Notes under the pieces: model-generated
The model's database searches: none
The model's input: only the letters and a program-made list of their open reading frames with translations
What the model was told of the DNA's origin: nothing
Position numbers and translations under genes: made by a program
In this document: piece after piece, positions 27,724-38,219 of the stretch
How positions within the stretch are numbered: position 1 is the stretch's first letter
Layout of the letters: each line of letters begins with the position of its first letter
Origin: Bradyrhizobium commune
GTDB lineage: Bacteria; Pseudomonadota; Alphaproteobacteria; Rhizobiales; Xanthobacteraceae
DNA length: 64,000 nucleotides
Direction of reading: 5' to 3'
Assembly (NCBI RefSeq): GCF_015624505.1
Contig: NZ_CP061379.1
Coordinates: 62,001-126,000, forward strand

Positions 27724-27862
27724 GTAGGGTGGGTTAGCCCCGCGGATTGCGCGAAGCGCAAACCGCTAGGCGTAACCCACCTCTTTTGTTTCCGCGGCAG
27801 CAAAAGTGGTGGGTTACGTCATCGGACTGCGCTTCGCGCAGCCGCTGTCTAACCCACCCTAC
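27724..27862. repeat. 139-bp palindromic element with 14-bp perfect ends
   Basis: The outer ends GTAGGGTGGGTTAG (27724-27737) and CTAACCCACCCTAC (27849-27862) are exact complements. The inside contains further complementary parts (GCGCGAAGCGCAAACCG against GCGCTTCGCGCAG; TAACCCACC against GGTGGGTTA). It looks like a MITE or REP element and fills the gap between murU and addB. Confidence 0.85.
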
Positions 27863-27967
27863 AAGGCCTGTCCTGGCCTCGCGAACAGCGGGGACGACTG
27901 CACCTCTCCCATATCCATTTGAATCCGCGTCCCTATATTGGCGCCTGATCCCCGAATCAGGCGGCCC

Positions 27968-30900
27968 ATGCGCGTCTTCAGCGTCCCCATCTCAGTTCCG
28001 TTCCTGCGCACGGTCGTCTCAGCCCTGCTCGACGGCCGGCTGGTCGACGGTTTTGAGGCCCGCAGGGAGCCGGCGCGCCTTGCCGACGCCACGCTGTATC
28101 TGCCGACCCGGCGCGCCATGCGCGTCGTCCGCGAGATCTTCCTCGACGAGATGAAGGCGGACGCCGTGGTGCTGCCGCGCATCGTCGCGCTCGGCGACAT
28201 CGACGAGGACGAGCTCGCCTTCGCTGACGAGGGCGAGCAGTTTTCGAGCGCGGCCCCGATCGACATTCCGCCGCGGCTCGGCGAGCTCGAGCGGCGGCTG
28301 ACGCTCGCACAACTCGTCGCGGCCTGGGCCAAGCGTCCCGTGCTATCGCCGCTGGTGGTCGGCGGCCCCGCCTCGACGCTTGCGCTGGCGTCCGATCTCG
28401 CGCGCCTGATCGACGACATGGTGACGCGCGGCGTCGACTGGAGTGCACTCCAGGGCCTGGTGCCGGATCAGCTCGATCAGTACTGGCAGCATTCGCTCCA
28501 GTTCCTGAACATCGCGCGCGAGACCTGGCCCAATCATCTCGCGGAGATCAACCGCATCGAGCCCGCGGCGCGGCGCGATCTGCTGATCGCGGCGGAAGCC
28601 AGGCGCCTGACCGCGCATCCTCATGGCCCCGTGATCGCGGCCGGCTCGACCGGATCGATGCCGGCCACCGCAAAATTCCTGCACGCGGTCGCCTCGCTGC
28701 CGCATGGCGCCGTGGTGCTGCCGGGCCTCGACACCGATCTCGACGATGACGCCTGGCGAAGCATCGGCGGCGTGCGCGATGCGCTCGGCAAATTCGTGGA
28801 GCATCCGGCCTCGAACCATCCGCAATATGCCATGCATGCGCTGCTGGATCGCTTCGGCATCAAGCGCAGCGATGTCGACATTATTCAGCTGCCGGCCGAA
28901 GGCGGTCGAGATCTGCTCGCCTCCGAATCGATGCGGCCCTCCGCCAAGACGGAAGTCTGGCATGACCGGCTAAAGCAGCCGGATGTGGCTGCGAAGATCG
29001 CCGGCGGCATGAAAAACCTCGCGGTGGTCGAAGCGCCCAATCCCGAGATGGAAGCGCTTGCGATCGCCATCGCGATGCGCGAGGCGCGGCATCTCGACAA
29101 ATCGGCGGCGCTGGTGACGCCGGACCGCGCGCTGGCGCGACGGGTGATGGCGGCGCTGACCCGGTGGGACCTCGCCTTCGACGATTCCGGCGGTGACGTG
29201 CTGATGGAAACCTCCGCCGGCGTTTTCGCGCGTCTCGCAGCCGAAGCGGCGACCAAGGGATTGGAGCCGCCGACGCTGCTCGCAATGCTGAAACACCCGC
29301 TGTGCCGGCTCGGCCGCGCGCCCGCTGCATGGAAGGCCGCGATCGAAGGCTTGGAGCTTGCTGTGTTGCGCGGGACGCGGCCGCCGGCCGGTACCGCCGG
29401 TCTCTTGCGCGAGTTCAATCGCTTTCGCGAAGAGCTTGCAAAATTGTGGCGCAGCGAAGTCTCCGCACTCCACAAAGCCGAGCCGCGCGCGCGGCTCAAA
29501 GCCGAGGATCTCGATCGCATCCAGGCGCTGATCGATACCTTGCAAAAAGCACTGGCGCCGGTCGAGAGCCTGGCGTCATCGAGGCCCTATGACTTCGCCG
29601 AGCTTGCGCACCGGCATCGCGAGATCCTGATCGAGCTGTCGCGCGACGAGCAGGGCATTGCGCAGGCCTACGAGGACCGCGAAGGCCTCGCGCTCGCCAG
29701 CGCCTTCGACGATCTCCTGCGCGGCGGCACGACCAGCGGATTGATGGTGACGTTGCCTGATTACGCAGATGTCTTCCAGACCGCGTTCGGCGATCGCGCG
29801 GTGCGGCGGCGTGACAGGCCCGGCGCGCGGCTCCAGATCTACGGTCCGCTGGAATCGCGCCTGATGCAGGCCGATCGCGTCATCGTCGGCGGGCTGATCG
29901 AGGGCGTCTGGCCGCCAGCGCCGCGCATCGACCCCTGGCTGAGCCGGCCGATGCGGCACGAGCTCGGCCTCGACCTGCCGGAGCGCCGCATCGGCCTCTC
30001 CGCCCACGACTTCGCGCAGCTGCTCGGCGCCGATGAGGTGATCCTGACCCATTCCGCCAAGGCCGGCGGCGCGCCGGCGGTGGCCTCGCGCTTCCTGCAC
30101 CGGCTAGAGGCCGTCGCAGGCGACGCGCACTGGAAGGCGGCCATAGGCGCCGGCGAGAAATACGTGCAGTTCGCGGACGCACTCGACCAGCCTGCCGAGG
30201 TCAAGCCGGTCAAGCAGCCCGAGCCGCGACCACCGCGCGCGACGCGGCCGCTGAAGATGTCGGTGACCGCGATCGAGGACTGGCTGCGCGATCCCTACAC
30301 GATCTACGCAAAACACATTTTGCGGCTCGACGCGCTCGACCCTGTCGACATGCCGCTCTCGGCCGCCGATCGCGGCTCCGCGATCCATGATGCGCTCGGC
30401 GAGTTCACCGAGAGCTACGCGACGCGGCTGCCCGCCGATCCTGCCCGCGTGCTGCGCACGATCGGCGAGAAATATTTCGAGCCGCTGATGGAGCGGCCCG
30501 AGGCGCGGGCGCTGTGGTGGCCCCGCTTCCAGCGCATCGCGCGCTGGTTCGGTGCATGGGAGATCGCGCGGCGCGACGCGATCGAGGCGATCACTGCGGA
30601 GACCCGCGGCGAGATCTCGATCCCGCTCGATCATGGACGCAGCTTCCGCCTCTCCGCCCGCGCCGACCGCATCGAGCGGCGCCAGGGCGGCGGCTACGCC
30701 ATCCTCGACTACAAGACCGGACAGCCGCCGACCGGCAAGCAGGTCCGCATGGGCCTGTCGCCGCAGCTGACGCTGGAAGCGGCGATCCTGCGCGAGGGCG
30801 GCTTTCCCGACATCGACGCGGGCTCATCGGTGAGCCAGCTCGTCTATGTGCGCCTGAGCGGCAACAATCCGCCCGGCGAGGAGCGCATCCTCGAGCTCAA

Positions 30901-31114
30901 GATCAAGCAGGGCGACGAGCCGCAGCCGCCCGATACCGCAGCCGCAGAAGCCAGGGCGAAGCTGGAGGCGCTGATCCGCGCCTTCGACGACGAGCACCAA
31001 GCCTACATCTCGCTGAACCTGCCGATGTGGACCAACCGCTACGGCGCCTATGACGATCTCGCCCGGATCAAGGAATGGTCGGCGGCCGGCGGATTGGGGA
31101 TCGAGGAATGGTGA
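27968..31114 (+). CDS. addB: Double-strand break repair protein AddB
   Basis: 1048-residue subunit of the AddAB helicase-nuclease that processes DNA ends for RecA recombination. This is the alphaproteobacterial form: a helicase-like N-terminus (YLPTRRAMRVVREIFLDEM) and a C-terminal PD-(D/E)xK nuclease with the metal-binding segment RADRIERRQGGGYAILDYKTG. The start at MRVFSVPISVPFL was chosen because earlier residues are not conserved-looking. The stop overlaps addA by 7 bp. Confidence 0.93.
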   Translation: MRVFSVPISVPFLRTVVSALLDGRLVDGFEARREPARLADATLYLPTRRAMRVVREIFLDEMKADAVVLPRIVALGDIDEDELAFADEGEQFSSAAPIDIPPRLGELERRLTLAQLVAAWAKRPVLSPLVVGGPASTLALASDLARLIDDMVTRGVDWSALQGLVPDQLDQYWQHSLQFLNIARETWPNHLAEINRIEPAARRDLLIAAEARRLTAHPHGPVIAAGSTGSMPATAKFLHAVASLPHGAVVLPGLDTDLDDDAWRSIGGVRDALGKFVEHPASNHPQYAMHALLDRFGIKRSDVDIIQLPAEGGRDLLASESMRPSAKTEVWHDRLKQPDVAAKIAGGMKNLAVVEAPNPEMEALAIAIAMREARHLDKSAALVTPDRALARRVMAALTRWDLAFDDSGGDVLMETSAGVFARLAAEAATKGLEPPTLLAMLKHPLCRLGRAPAAWKAAIEGLELAVLRGTRPPAGTAGLLREFNRFREELAKLWRSEVSALHKAEPRARLKAEDLDRIQALIDTLQKALAPVESLASSRPYDFAELAHRHREILIELSRDEQGIAQAYEDREGLALASAFDDLLRGGTTSGLMVTLPDYADVFQTAFGDRAVRRRDRPGARLQIYGPLESRLMQADRVIVGGLIEGVWPPAPRIDPWLSRPMRHELGLDLPERRIGLSAHDFAQLLGADEVILTHSAKAGGAPAVASRFLHRLEAVAGDAHWKAAIGAGEKYVQFADALDQPAEVKPVKQPEPRPPRATRPLKMSVTAIEDWLRDPYTIYAKHILRLDALDPVDMPLSAADRGSAIHDALGEFTESYATRLPADPARVLRTIGEKYFEPLMERPEARALWWPRFQRIARWFGAWEIARRDAIEAITAETRGEISIPLDHGRSFRLSARADRIERRQGGGYAILDYKTGQPPTGKQVRMGLSPQLTLEAAILREGGFPDIDAGSSVSQLVYVRLSGNNPPGEERILELKIKQGDEPQPPDTAAAEARAKLEALIRAFDDEHQAYISLNLPMWTNRYGAYDDLARIKEWSAAGGLGIEEW

Positions 31115-34100
31115 AGCTGCCGCGCCCCATCCCCGACGAGGTGCGTGCGCGGCAGGCGCGCGCGTCCGATCCGACCGCGTCGGCGTTCGTGTCGGCCAAT
31201 GCCGGCTCGGGCAAGACGCATGTGCTGGTGCAGCGCGTGATCCGCCTGCTGCTGGCGGGCGTGCCGCCGGAAAAGATCCTCTGCATCACCTTCACCAAGG
31301 CGGCCGCCGCCAACATGGCCGAGCGCGTGTTCACCACGCTCGGCCACTGGGTGACGTTGGACGATGCCGCGCTCGACGCCGCGATCCGCGCGGTCGGCAT
31401 CCCGCATCCCAGCGCCAAGCTGCGACGCGAAGCACGAAAGCTGTTCGCCTGCGCGCTGGAGACGCCGGGCGGCTTGAAGGTGCAGACTATCCACGCGCTG
31501 TGCACGCGCCTGCTTCAGCAGTTTCCGTTCGAGGCCAACGTGCCGGCGCGTTTCGCCGTGATCGACGACCGCGACCAGACCGACATGATGGAGCGCGCCA
31601 ATTTAAAAGTGCTGCTGGAGGCCGCGCGCGATCCGGAGAGTGTCACCGGCCGTGCGCTCCTGACCGCAATGGCGAGTGCCGCCGACGTCACCTTCAAGGA
31701 GGTCGTGCGCGAGGCATGTCTCAGCCGCGACCATTTCATGGCCTGGACCGACGAAGCCGGCAGCGCGGAAGCAGCCGCCACGCAGATGGCGGCGGTGCTG
31801 GGTGTCGATGCGAGCGACCGTATCGAAGACATCGAGACCGAGATCCTCGACGGCCCGTTCCTGCCGCGATCGCGCTGGGACGACATCGCCCTTGCGCTGG
31901 CGGACGGCACGGCCTCCGACAACACCCAGGCCGATCGGCTCCGCGCGGCCAAGGCGTTTTCAGGCAGCGATCAGGTCGATGCCTATCTCGGCGTCTTCCT
32001 CACCGACGAAAAGCTGCCGCGCAAGGCCGTGCTGACCAGGAAGTTTGGCGATCACAATCCGTCCGTCGCGCGCCTGTTCGAGAACGAGGCGCAGCGTCTC
32101 GGCGGGCTGATCGAGACGCGCCGCGCCGTGACCGTGCGTGACCGCACCGCGGCGCTGCTGCATATCGCGACCGCCGCCGCCCAAAACTACCGGCGCGAGA
32201 AGCAGGAGCGCGGACTGCTCGACTATGACGACCTGATCAACAAGACGCTGGCGATGCTCGACCGCGTCTCCTCGGGCTGGGTGCATTACAAGCTCGACCG
32301 CGGCGTCGACCATGTCCTGATCGACGAAGCGCAGGACACCAGCCCGCGGCAATGGGACATCGTCGCCCATATCATCTCCGAGTTCACCGCCGGCGAAGGC
32401 GCGCGCGAGGGGCTGAACCGCACCGTCTTCGCCGTCGGTGACGAAAAGCAGTCGATCTTCTCGTTCCAGGGCGCAGCGCCCCACGAATTCGATGCGCGCC
32501 GGCGCGAGCTGCATCGCAAGTTCACCGCCGCCGGACTGAAATTCGACCCCGTCGCCTTCACCTATTCATTCCGCTCCGGCGCCGCGATCCTGCATTCCGT
32601 GGACCACGTCTTCCGCGATCCCGCGATCTACAAGAGCATCCATTCGGTCGAGACCGGCCATCCCCTGCACAATGCGCTCAGTGACGCGGGCCCGAGCGTG
32701 ATCGAGCTGTGGGATCTCGCCGAGGCCGATGACCGGCAGGACATCGAGGGCTGGCGCGCGCCGTTCGACGGCGTCGCCGTCACCAGCCCCGAGGTCAAAC
32801 TCTCGCGCCGCATCCAGGCCGAGATCAAGCGGCTGGTCGAGAGCGGCACCCTGACGGGGCACGAGGGCGAGCGGCGGCCCTTGCGCTATGGCGACATGCT
32901 GATCCTGGTGCGCCGGCGCGGCAACGCGTTCGACGCGGTGATCCAGGCACTGAAGCACGCGGGCATTCCGGTCGCCGGCGCCGACCGGCTGAAACTCACC
33001 GAGCACATCGCAATCATCGATCTGATGAACCTTGCGGATGCGTTGCTGCTGCCGCAAGACGACCTTGCGCTCGCGGTCGCGCTGAAGAGCCCGCTGTTCG
33101 GGCTCGACGACGACGATCTGTTCGCGCTTGCCTGGGACCGCAAGGGATCGCTACGCCGCGCGCTCGGCGAGCATGCGGCCACAAGCGAGAAATTCGCCGC
33201 GGTACTGCGACGCCTGGAAGCCTGCGAGGCGCGCGCCCGCGAGGAAACGCCGTTCGCCTTCTATGCCTGGCTGCTCGGCGGCGACGGCGGCCGCGCGCGC
33301 ATCCTGCGCCGGCTCGGCCACGAGGCCAACGACGCGCTCGACGAGTTCCTGGAGTTGGCGCTGAATTGCGAGCGCAAGGCGCCGGCCTCTCTGCAAGGAT
33401 TCATGGCCTGGCTGCGCTCGGCCGATACAGAAGTGAAGCGCGACATGGAGATCTCGCGCGACGAGGTGCGGGTGATGACGGTGCACGGCGCCAAGGGCCT
33501 CGAGGCTTCCGTCGTTTTCATGGTCGACACCACGTCGTCGCCCGCCGATTCGCAGCGGCTGCGGTTGATCCACGTGCCGCGCGGCAATGGCGGCGAGGTC
33601 GTGGTCTGGGCCGGCCGCAAGGCGGACGATCCGAAGCCGGTGGTCGAGGCGCGCAAGGCCATGCTGGAGGAGACGGAGGACGAATACCGCCGCCTGCTCT
33701 ACGTCGCGATGACGCGCGCGGCCGACCGGCTGATCGTCGGCGGCTGCATGCCCGGCAACATGAAGACGGTGCGGAAGCTGAGCTGGTACGATCTGATCGA
33801 CACCGGGCTTTCCGGCTCGGGCCTGGAGAAGCAGACAACCGAGACGCCGCTCGGCAAGGTGACGCGATTCGCCCGGCCGGAGGATGTCGCGGCGCTGGGC
33901 ACGCCGGCAACCTCGGTCGATCAGACGATCGCGCTCCCGGACTGGCTGCGGACGCCGGTACCGCGCGAGACCGTCAACGAGGATCCGGTGCGGCCTTCCG
34001 GCCAATCCGCCGACGAAGGCCGCACCGTACGAAGTGGCGAATCGGTGCAATCCCGCGCGCTGGCGCTGCAACGCGGCACCCTGGTGCACCGGCTGCTGCA

Positions 34101-34617
34101 ATCCCTGCCGGACATCGCCGTGGAGCGCCGGCATGACGCCGCGCTCGGCTTCATGGCGCGCAATGCCTCCGACTGGACCGAGGCCGACCGCGCCGTGTTG
34201 GCCGACAAGGTGCTGGCGCTGATCGCCGAGCCGCGCTTTGCGCCGGTCTTTGCCGCCGGCAGCCGGGCGGAGGTCGCCATCGTCGGGCGGCTGGAGCGGC
34301 CGGGCCGCAGCCCGGCGCTGGTGTCGGGGCAGATCGACCGGCTGGTGGTGACGCCGGACGAGGTTTTGATCGTCGATTTCAAAACCAACCAGGCGGCGCC
34401 GAAAAGCGCCGCCGAGGCGCCGGCGGCCTATATCCGGCAGCTGGCGCTGTACCGGGCGGTGCTCTCCCGGCTTTATCCCCAAAGGCCCGTCAGGGCCGTC
34501 CTGCTCTGGACCGAGATCCTTGAATATATGGAGATTTCAGCCCCCGCGCTGGACGCGGCGCTGGCATCCCCTCATGTCGGCGTGAGCGTCCTTGACCCGG
34601 CAAGGGGCCGTTCATAG
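31108..34617 (+). CDS. addA: Double-strand break repair helicase AddA
   Basis: 1169-residue UvrD-like helicase with a C-terminal nuclease. The motifs are SANAGSGKTHVLVQRV (I), FTKAAAANMAERV (Ia), HVLIDEAQDTSPRQW (II), FAVGDEKQSIFSFQGA (III), VMTVHGAKGLEASVVFM (V) and LLYVAMTRAADRL (VI). The nuclease motif SGQIDRLVVTPDEVLIVDFKTNQ is near residue 1070. The ATG at 31108 overlaps the addB stop and lies after GGGGATCGAGGA. Together with addB it replaces RecBCD in this lineage. Confidence 0.97.
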   Translation: MVKLPRPIPDEVRARQARASDPTASAFVSANAGSGKTHVLVQRVIRLLLAGVPPEKILCITFTKAAAANMAERVFTTLGHWVTLDDAALDAAIRAVGIPHPSAKLRREARKLFACALETPGGLKVQTIHALCTRLLQQFPFEANVPARFAVIDDRDQTDMMERANLKVLLEAARDPESVTGRALLTAMASAADVTFKEVVREACLSRDHFMAWTDEAGSAEAAATQMAAVLGVDASDRIEDIETEILDGPFLPRSRWDDIALALADGTASDNTQADRLRAAKAFSGSDQVDAYLGVFLTDEKLPRKAVLTRKFGDHNPSVARLFENEAQRLGGLIETRRAVTVRDRTAALLHIATAAAQNYRREKQERGLLDYDDLINKTLAMLDRVSSGWVHYKLDRGVDHVLIDEAQDTSPRQWDIVAHIISEFTAGEGAREGLNRTVFAVGDEKQSIFSFQGAAPHEFDARRRELHRKFTAAGLKFDPVAFTYSFRSGAAILHSVDHVFRDPAIYKSIHSVETGHPLHNALSDAGPSVIELWDLAEADDRQDIEGWRAPFDGVAVTSPEVKLSRRIQAEIKRLVESGTLTGHEGERRPLRYGDMLILVRRRGNAFDAVIQALKHAGIPVAGADRLKLTEHIAIIDLMNLADALLLPQDDLALAVALKSPLFGLDDDDLFALAWDRKGSLRRALGEHAATSEKFAAVLRRLEACEARAREETPFAFYAWLLGGDGGRARILRRLGHEANDALDEFLELALNCERKAPASLQGFMAWLRSADTEVKRDMEISRDEVRVMTVHGAKGLEASVVFMVDTTSSPADSQRLRLIHVPRGNGGEVVVWAGRKADDPKPVVEARKAMLEETEDEYRRLLYVAMTRAADRLIVGGCMPGNMKTVRKLSWYDLIDTGLSGSGLEKQTTETPLGKVTRFARPEDVAALGTPATSVDQTIALPDWLRTPVPRETVNEDPVRPSGQSADEGRTVRSGESVQSRALALQRGTLVHRLLQSLPDIAVERRHDAALGFMARNASDWTEADRAVLADKVLALIAEPRFAPVFAAGSRAEVAIVGRLERPGRSPALVSGQIDRLVVTPDEVLIVDFKTNQAAPKSAAEAPAAYIRQLALYRAVLSRLYPQRPVRAVLLWTEILEYMEISAPALDAALASPHVGVSVLDPARGRS

Positions 34618-34684
34618 GTTGACGCCATGATCCCGGGCGCGATTCCAGGTCGCGCCGATTCGTTCAACCGAGTGAGGTACTCCA

Positions 34685-35005
34685 ATGGCCGTTAGCAAGG
34701 TTTCCGACACCGATTTCGAAGCCGAGGTGCTCAAGGCGGACGGCCCCGTGGTCGTCGATTTCTGGGCCGAATGGTGCGGCCCCTGCCGCATGATCGCACC
34801 CGCCCTCGACGAGATCGCCGGCGCGATGGGCGACAAGGTCAAGATCGTGAAGCTCAACGTCGACGAGAGCCCGAAGACCGCGTCCAAGTATGGCGTGATG
34901 TCGATTCCGACCCTGATGATTTTCAAGGGCGGCGAAATGGCCTCCCGCCAGGTCGGCGCGGCGCCGAAGGCGAAGCTCCAGCAGTGGATCACCTCCGCGG
35001 TCTGA
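34685..35005 (+). CDS. trxA: Thioredoxin TrxA
   Basis: 106-residue cytoplasmic thioredoxin with the active site [15 protein letters not shown] (about residues 27-41), the cis-Pro loop [11 protein letters not shown] and the buried Asp in VVVDFW. Full length for the family. It follows addA by 67 bp and ends in a strong intrinsic terminator. The product reduces disulfides and supplies electrons to reductases such as ribonucleotide reductase. Confidence 0.97.
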   Translation: MAVSKVSDTDFEAEVLKADGPVVVDFWAEWCGPCRMIAPALDEIAGAMGDKVKIVKLNVDESPKTASKYGVMSIPTLMIFKGGEMASRQVGAAPKAKLQQWITSAV

Positions 35006-35029
35006 TCCACGTCGCAATCGGATTTTCAG

Positions 35030-35058
35030 CGGCCGGCGAAAGCCGGCCGTTTTGTTTT
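35030..35058 (+). terminator. Intrinsic terminator after trxA
   Basis: Perfect 8-bp stem CGGCCGGC/GCCGGCCG with a GAAA tetraloop, followed by TTTTGTTTT, 24 bp after the trxA stop. It ends the addBA-trxA transcript before the convergent phosphoesterase gene. Confidence 0.9.
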
Positions 35059-35077
35059 GCCGTAGCCCGGATGGCGC

Positions 35078-35818
35078 CTACTTGATCCAGCCCGTCGCCA
35101 GCGCATTAGCCAATTCCGGTTGATCGTTGCGTCGCGCGAGCGCGGCCATCGTCTCGTGATCGTAGGCGATATTGCGGAACGTGACTTGCCAGGCACCGTC
35201 AACGAGCTCGAGAATCGCATAGCGCGCATCCGGCGTGCCGGCTTCGACGACATGCGGAAACGGATGCACGTCGCGATAGCCGGGGCTGCCGACGCTGCCG
35301 GGATTGACGATCAGCCGGCCATCGCGCAATTGCACGGCGCGGGTGAGATGGGTGTGGGCGCAGAGGATCAGCGACTGCGTGATCCCTTGCGCGAATTGCT
35401 CGATGCGGTCGAGCGGGGATAGTGCGACAGTGCCGTCGGGATGCACGGTGTCGAGCCAGTAGACCTCGTCGTTGTCAGGCGTCGCATGACAGAGAAAAAC
35501 CTCGTCGCGGAACACACGCGTCATCGGCTGCGCGCGCAGCCAGTCGAGCTGCGCAGCATTGAGCTGCGCATGCGCCGGACGGTCCCACGAGCCCATTTTC
35601 TCCGGGGGGCGGTCGAGCAGATAGCGATCGTGATTGCCAAGCACGTTCACGGCATCGAGCTGCATCAGGATCTCGATGGTGCGGCGCGCATCGAGCGGGC
35701 CGCTCAGCATGTCACCGAGATTGACGATGTCGGTGATGCCTTGCGCTCCGATGTCGGCGAGCACGGCTTCAAGCGCAAGATAGTTTCCGTGGACGTCGGC
35801 AATCGCGGCAAAACGCAT
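35078..35818 (-). CDS. Calcineurin-like metallophosphoesterase
   Basis: 246-residue phosphoesterase with the five metal-binding blocks: ADVHGNYLALEAVL, NLGDMLSGP, VLGNHDRYLL, the FLCHATP strand and CAHTHLTRAV. This layout fits the YfcE/PrpE-like branch acting on phosphodiesters or phosphoproteins. It lies 9 bp after folC in the same direction and may be the last gene of that operon. The physiological substrate is not evident. Confidence 0.85.
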   Translation of the reverse strand: MRFAAIADVHGNYLALEAVLADIGAQGITDIVNLGDMLSGPLDARRTIEILMQLDAVNVLGNHDRYLLDRPPEKMGSWDRPAHAQLNAAQLDWLRAQPMTRVFRDEVFLCHATPDNDEVYWLDTVHPDGTVALSPLDRIEQFAQGITQSLILCAHTHLTRAVQLRDGRLIVNPGSVGSPGYRDVHPFPHVVEAGTPDARYAILELVDGAWQVTFRNIAYDHETMAALARRNDQPELANALATGWIK

Positions 35819-35827
35819 CGGTAACCT

Positions 35828-37171
35828 CTATGCAGGAGGTGTGCCGTTGATGCCGAGCACATGCCCGGCGAGATAGAGCGAGCCGGTAATCAAAATGCGC
35901 GGCGGCACTTCGTAGGCGAGTTTCGACAGCGCGCGCAGCGCCGCCTCGATTCCGGGCGCGATCTCGACGCGCATGCCGAGGCTGCGCACGGCATCGGCCA
36001 GGCGATCGACCGGCATCGCGTTCTCGGTGTCCGGAATCGACACCGCGATGATGTGGCGCGTGAGCCCGGCGAAATTGGCGAGGAAGGCCTGCGCGTCCTT
36101 GTTGGCCATCATGCCGGCGATGACGACCAGCGGCCGCGACACCCGCTCCTCGAGATCGCCGAGCGCAGCGGCTGCGACGCGGCCGCCCTCGGCATTGTGA
36201 CCGCCATCGAGCCAGATCTCGCTGCCCTGCGGTCCCCACGAGAGCAGCTCGCCCGAAGTGATGCGCTGCATCCGCGCCGGCCATTCGGCACTGAGGATGC
36301 CGGCCTCGAACGCCGCGTGATTGACCTTGAAGGTGGAGATGGCGCGCAGCGTCGCGATCGCGAGGCCGGCATTGTCGAACTGATGACGGCCGAACAGGCG
36401 CGGCGCCGCAAGATCCATCAGGCCGCGCTCGTCGGAATAGACGAGGCGCCCGTGCTCGACATTGACGTGCCAGCTTTCGTTCGCGGCAAACAGCGGCGCG
36501 CGCATGCACTTGGCCTGCGCCTCGATCACCGCCATCGCCTCCGGCGTCTGCTCGGCCGAGATCACGGGCACGCCTCGCTTGATGATCGCGGCCTTCTCGC
36601 CGGCAATCGACGTCAGCGTATCTCCGAGGAAATCCATGTGATCCATGCTGACCGGCGTGATCACGCAGGCCGCCGGCTGATCGACCACATTGGTCGAATC
36701 GAGCCGGCCGCCGAGGCCGACTTCGAGCAGCACCGCGTCGGCGGGATTTTGTGCGAACAGGTGGAAGGCGGCCGCCGTCTTGAGCTCGAACACGGTCGCA
36801 GGCTCGCCGGCATTGACGCGCTCGACCTGTTCCAGCACCGCGCGCAATTCGTCGTCGGAGACCAGCACGCCGCCACCGACGCGGCCGAGTCGGAAGCATT
36901 CGTTGATGCGGACGAGATACGGCGAGGTGTAGACATGCACGCGCAGGCCCGCGGCCTCCAGCGTCGCGCGCAGATAGGCGACCGTCGAGCCCTTGCCATT
37001 GGTGCCGGCGACGTGGATCACGGGCGGCAATTTGCGTTCGGGATGGCCGAGCCCCTCGAGCAGGCGATGCATCCGCTCAAGCCCGAGATCGATGCGTTTC
37101 TGATGCAGGGCCGACAGCCGCCCGATCACATCATCGAGCGACGGCTTTGCGCTGTCAGCGGAGGCGTTCAC
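35828..37171 (-). CDS. folC: Bifunctional folylpolyglutamate / dihydrofolate synthase
   Basis: 447-residue Mur-ligase-family enzyme that makes dihydrofolate from dihydropteroate and adds glutamates to folates. The ATP-binding P-loop is [23 protein letters not shown]. The folate-binding/metal region [12 protein letters not shown] and [14 protein letters not shown] follow, and the C-terminal domain has [15 protein letters not shown]. It overlaps accD by 4 bp (ATGA); accD-folC is a conserved pair. Confidence 0.96.
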   Translation of the reverse strand: MNASADSAKPSLDDVIGRLSALHQKRIDLGLERMHRLLEGLGHPERKLPPVIHVAGTNGKGSTVAYLRATLEAAGLRVHVYTSPYLVRINECFRLGRVGGGVLVSDDELRAVLEQVERVNAGEPATVFELKTAAAFHLFAQNPADAVLLEVGLGGRLDSTNVVDQPAACVITPVSMDHMDFLGDTLTSIAGEKAAIIKRGVPVISAEQTPEAMAVIEAQAKCMRAPLFAANESWHVNVEHGRLVYSDERGLMDLAAPRLFGRHQFDNAGLAIATLRAISTFKVNHAAFEAGILSAEWPARMQRITSGELLSWGPQGSEIWLDGGHNAEGGRVAAAALGDLEERVSRPLVVIAGMMANKDAQAFLANFAGLTRHIIAVSIPDTENAMPVDRLADAVRSLGMRVEIAPGIEAALRALSKLAYEVPPRILITGSLYLAGHVLGINGTPPA

Positions 37172-38109
37172 GCGTGGGGCGCAGCCGGCGCCGTCTCGGG
37201 AGCCGATACGATCTGCGCCGAGGTCGTCACCGGCTGGACCGATTTCGAGGCACCATCAAGCGCCGGCGCCTTGGTGAGCAGGCGGCACAGCCGCGCCAGC
37301 GTCGGGCGCAGTTCATGGCGATGCACGACCATGTCGACCATGCCGTGCTCTTTCAGATACTCGGCACGCTGAAAACCCTCGGGCAGCTTTTCGCGAATGG
37401 TCTGCTCGATCACGCGCGCGCCGGCAAAACCAATGAGCGCGCCGGGCTCGGCGATCTGCACGTCGCCGAGCATCGCATAGGATGCGGTGACGCCGCCGGT
37501 GGTGGGGTTGGTCAGCACGACGATATAGGGCTGTTTTGCCTCGCGCAGCATCTGCACCGCGACCGTGGTGCGCGGCATCTGCATCAGCGACAAGATGCCT
37601 TCCTGCATGCGCGCGCCGCCGGAGGCCGCGAACACGATGAAAGGCGACTTCTTCTCGACCGCGAGCTCGAGCCCGCGCACGATGGCTTCGCCTGCGGCCA
37701 TGCCGAGCGAGCCACCCATGAAATCGAAATCCTGCACGGCGATGACGACGCCGGCGCCTTCGAGCTTGCCGTAGCCGACCTTGATCGCGTCGTTCAGATT
37801 GGTGCGCGCCCGCGCATCCTTGATGCGGTCAGCGTATTTCTTTTCGTCACGGAATTTCAGCGGATCGGGCGTGACGTCGGGCAGCGCGACATCGAACCAG
37901 GTCTCGTTGTCGAAGATCGACTTCAGCCGGGCGACTGCGCCCATGCGCATGTGATAGTTCGAGCCGGGGATGACGAACTGGTTAGCCTCGACGTCCTTGT
38001 AGAACACGAGCTGCCCGGAATCCGGACACTTGATCCACAGATTCTCCGGCGTCTCCCGCCGCAGCATGTTGCGGATCTTCGGCCGGACCACATTGGTAAG
38101 CCAGTTCAT
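37168..38109 (-). CDS. accD: Acetyl-CoA carboxylase carboxyltransferase subunit beta
   Basis: 313-residue beta subunit that, with AccA, transfers CO2 from biotin to acetyl-CoA. The carboxyltransferase core is intact ([52 protein letters not shown]). The N-terminal zinc ribbon, four Cys in E. coli, is degenerate: Cys28 remains, but the other three positions read Ser31, Ile47 and Ser50. It sits between trpA and folC on the minus strand in the trpFBA-accD-folC order common in alphaproteobacteria. Confidence 0.95.
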   Translation of the reverse strand: MNWLTNVVRPKIRNMLRRETPENLWIKCPDSGQLVFYKDVEANQFVIPGSNYHMRMGAVARLKSIFDNETWFDVALPDVTPDPLKFRDEKKYADRIKDARARTNLNDAIKVGYGKLEGAGVVIAVQDFDFMGGSLGMAAGEAIVRGLELAVEKKSPFIVFAASGGARMQEGILSLMQMPRTTVAVQMLREAKQPYIVVLTNPTTGGVTASYAMLGDVQIAEPGALIGFAGARVIEQTIREKLPEGFQRAEYLKEHGMVDMVVHRHELRPTLARLCRLLTKAPALDGASKSVQPVTTSAQIVSAPETAPAAPHA

Positions 38110-38219
38110 GGTTTGCTCCGATGTGCGACCCCGCTGGGAATCGCCTGAAGGACTATATGGCGGCCGGGCCTCTGCCCGGCAAGCCGCCGTGTCGCCCGCC
38201 CTGAAAGCGGAATTATGGC

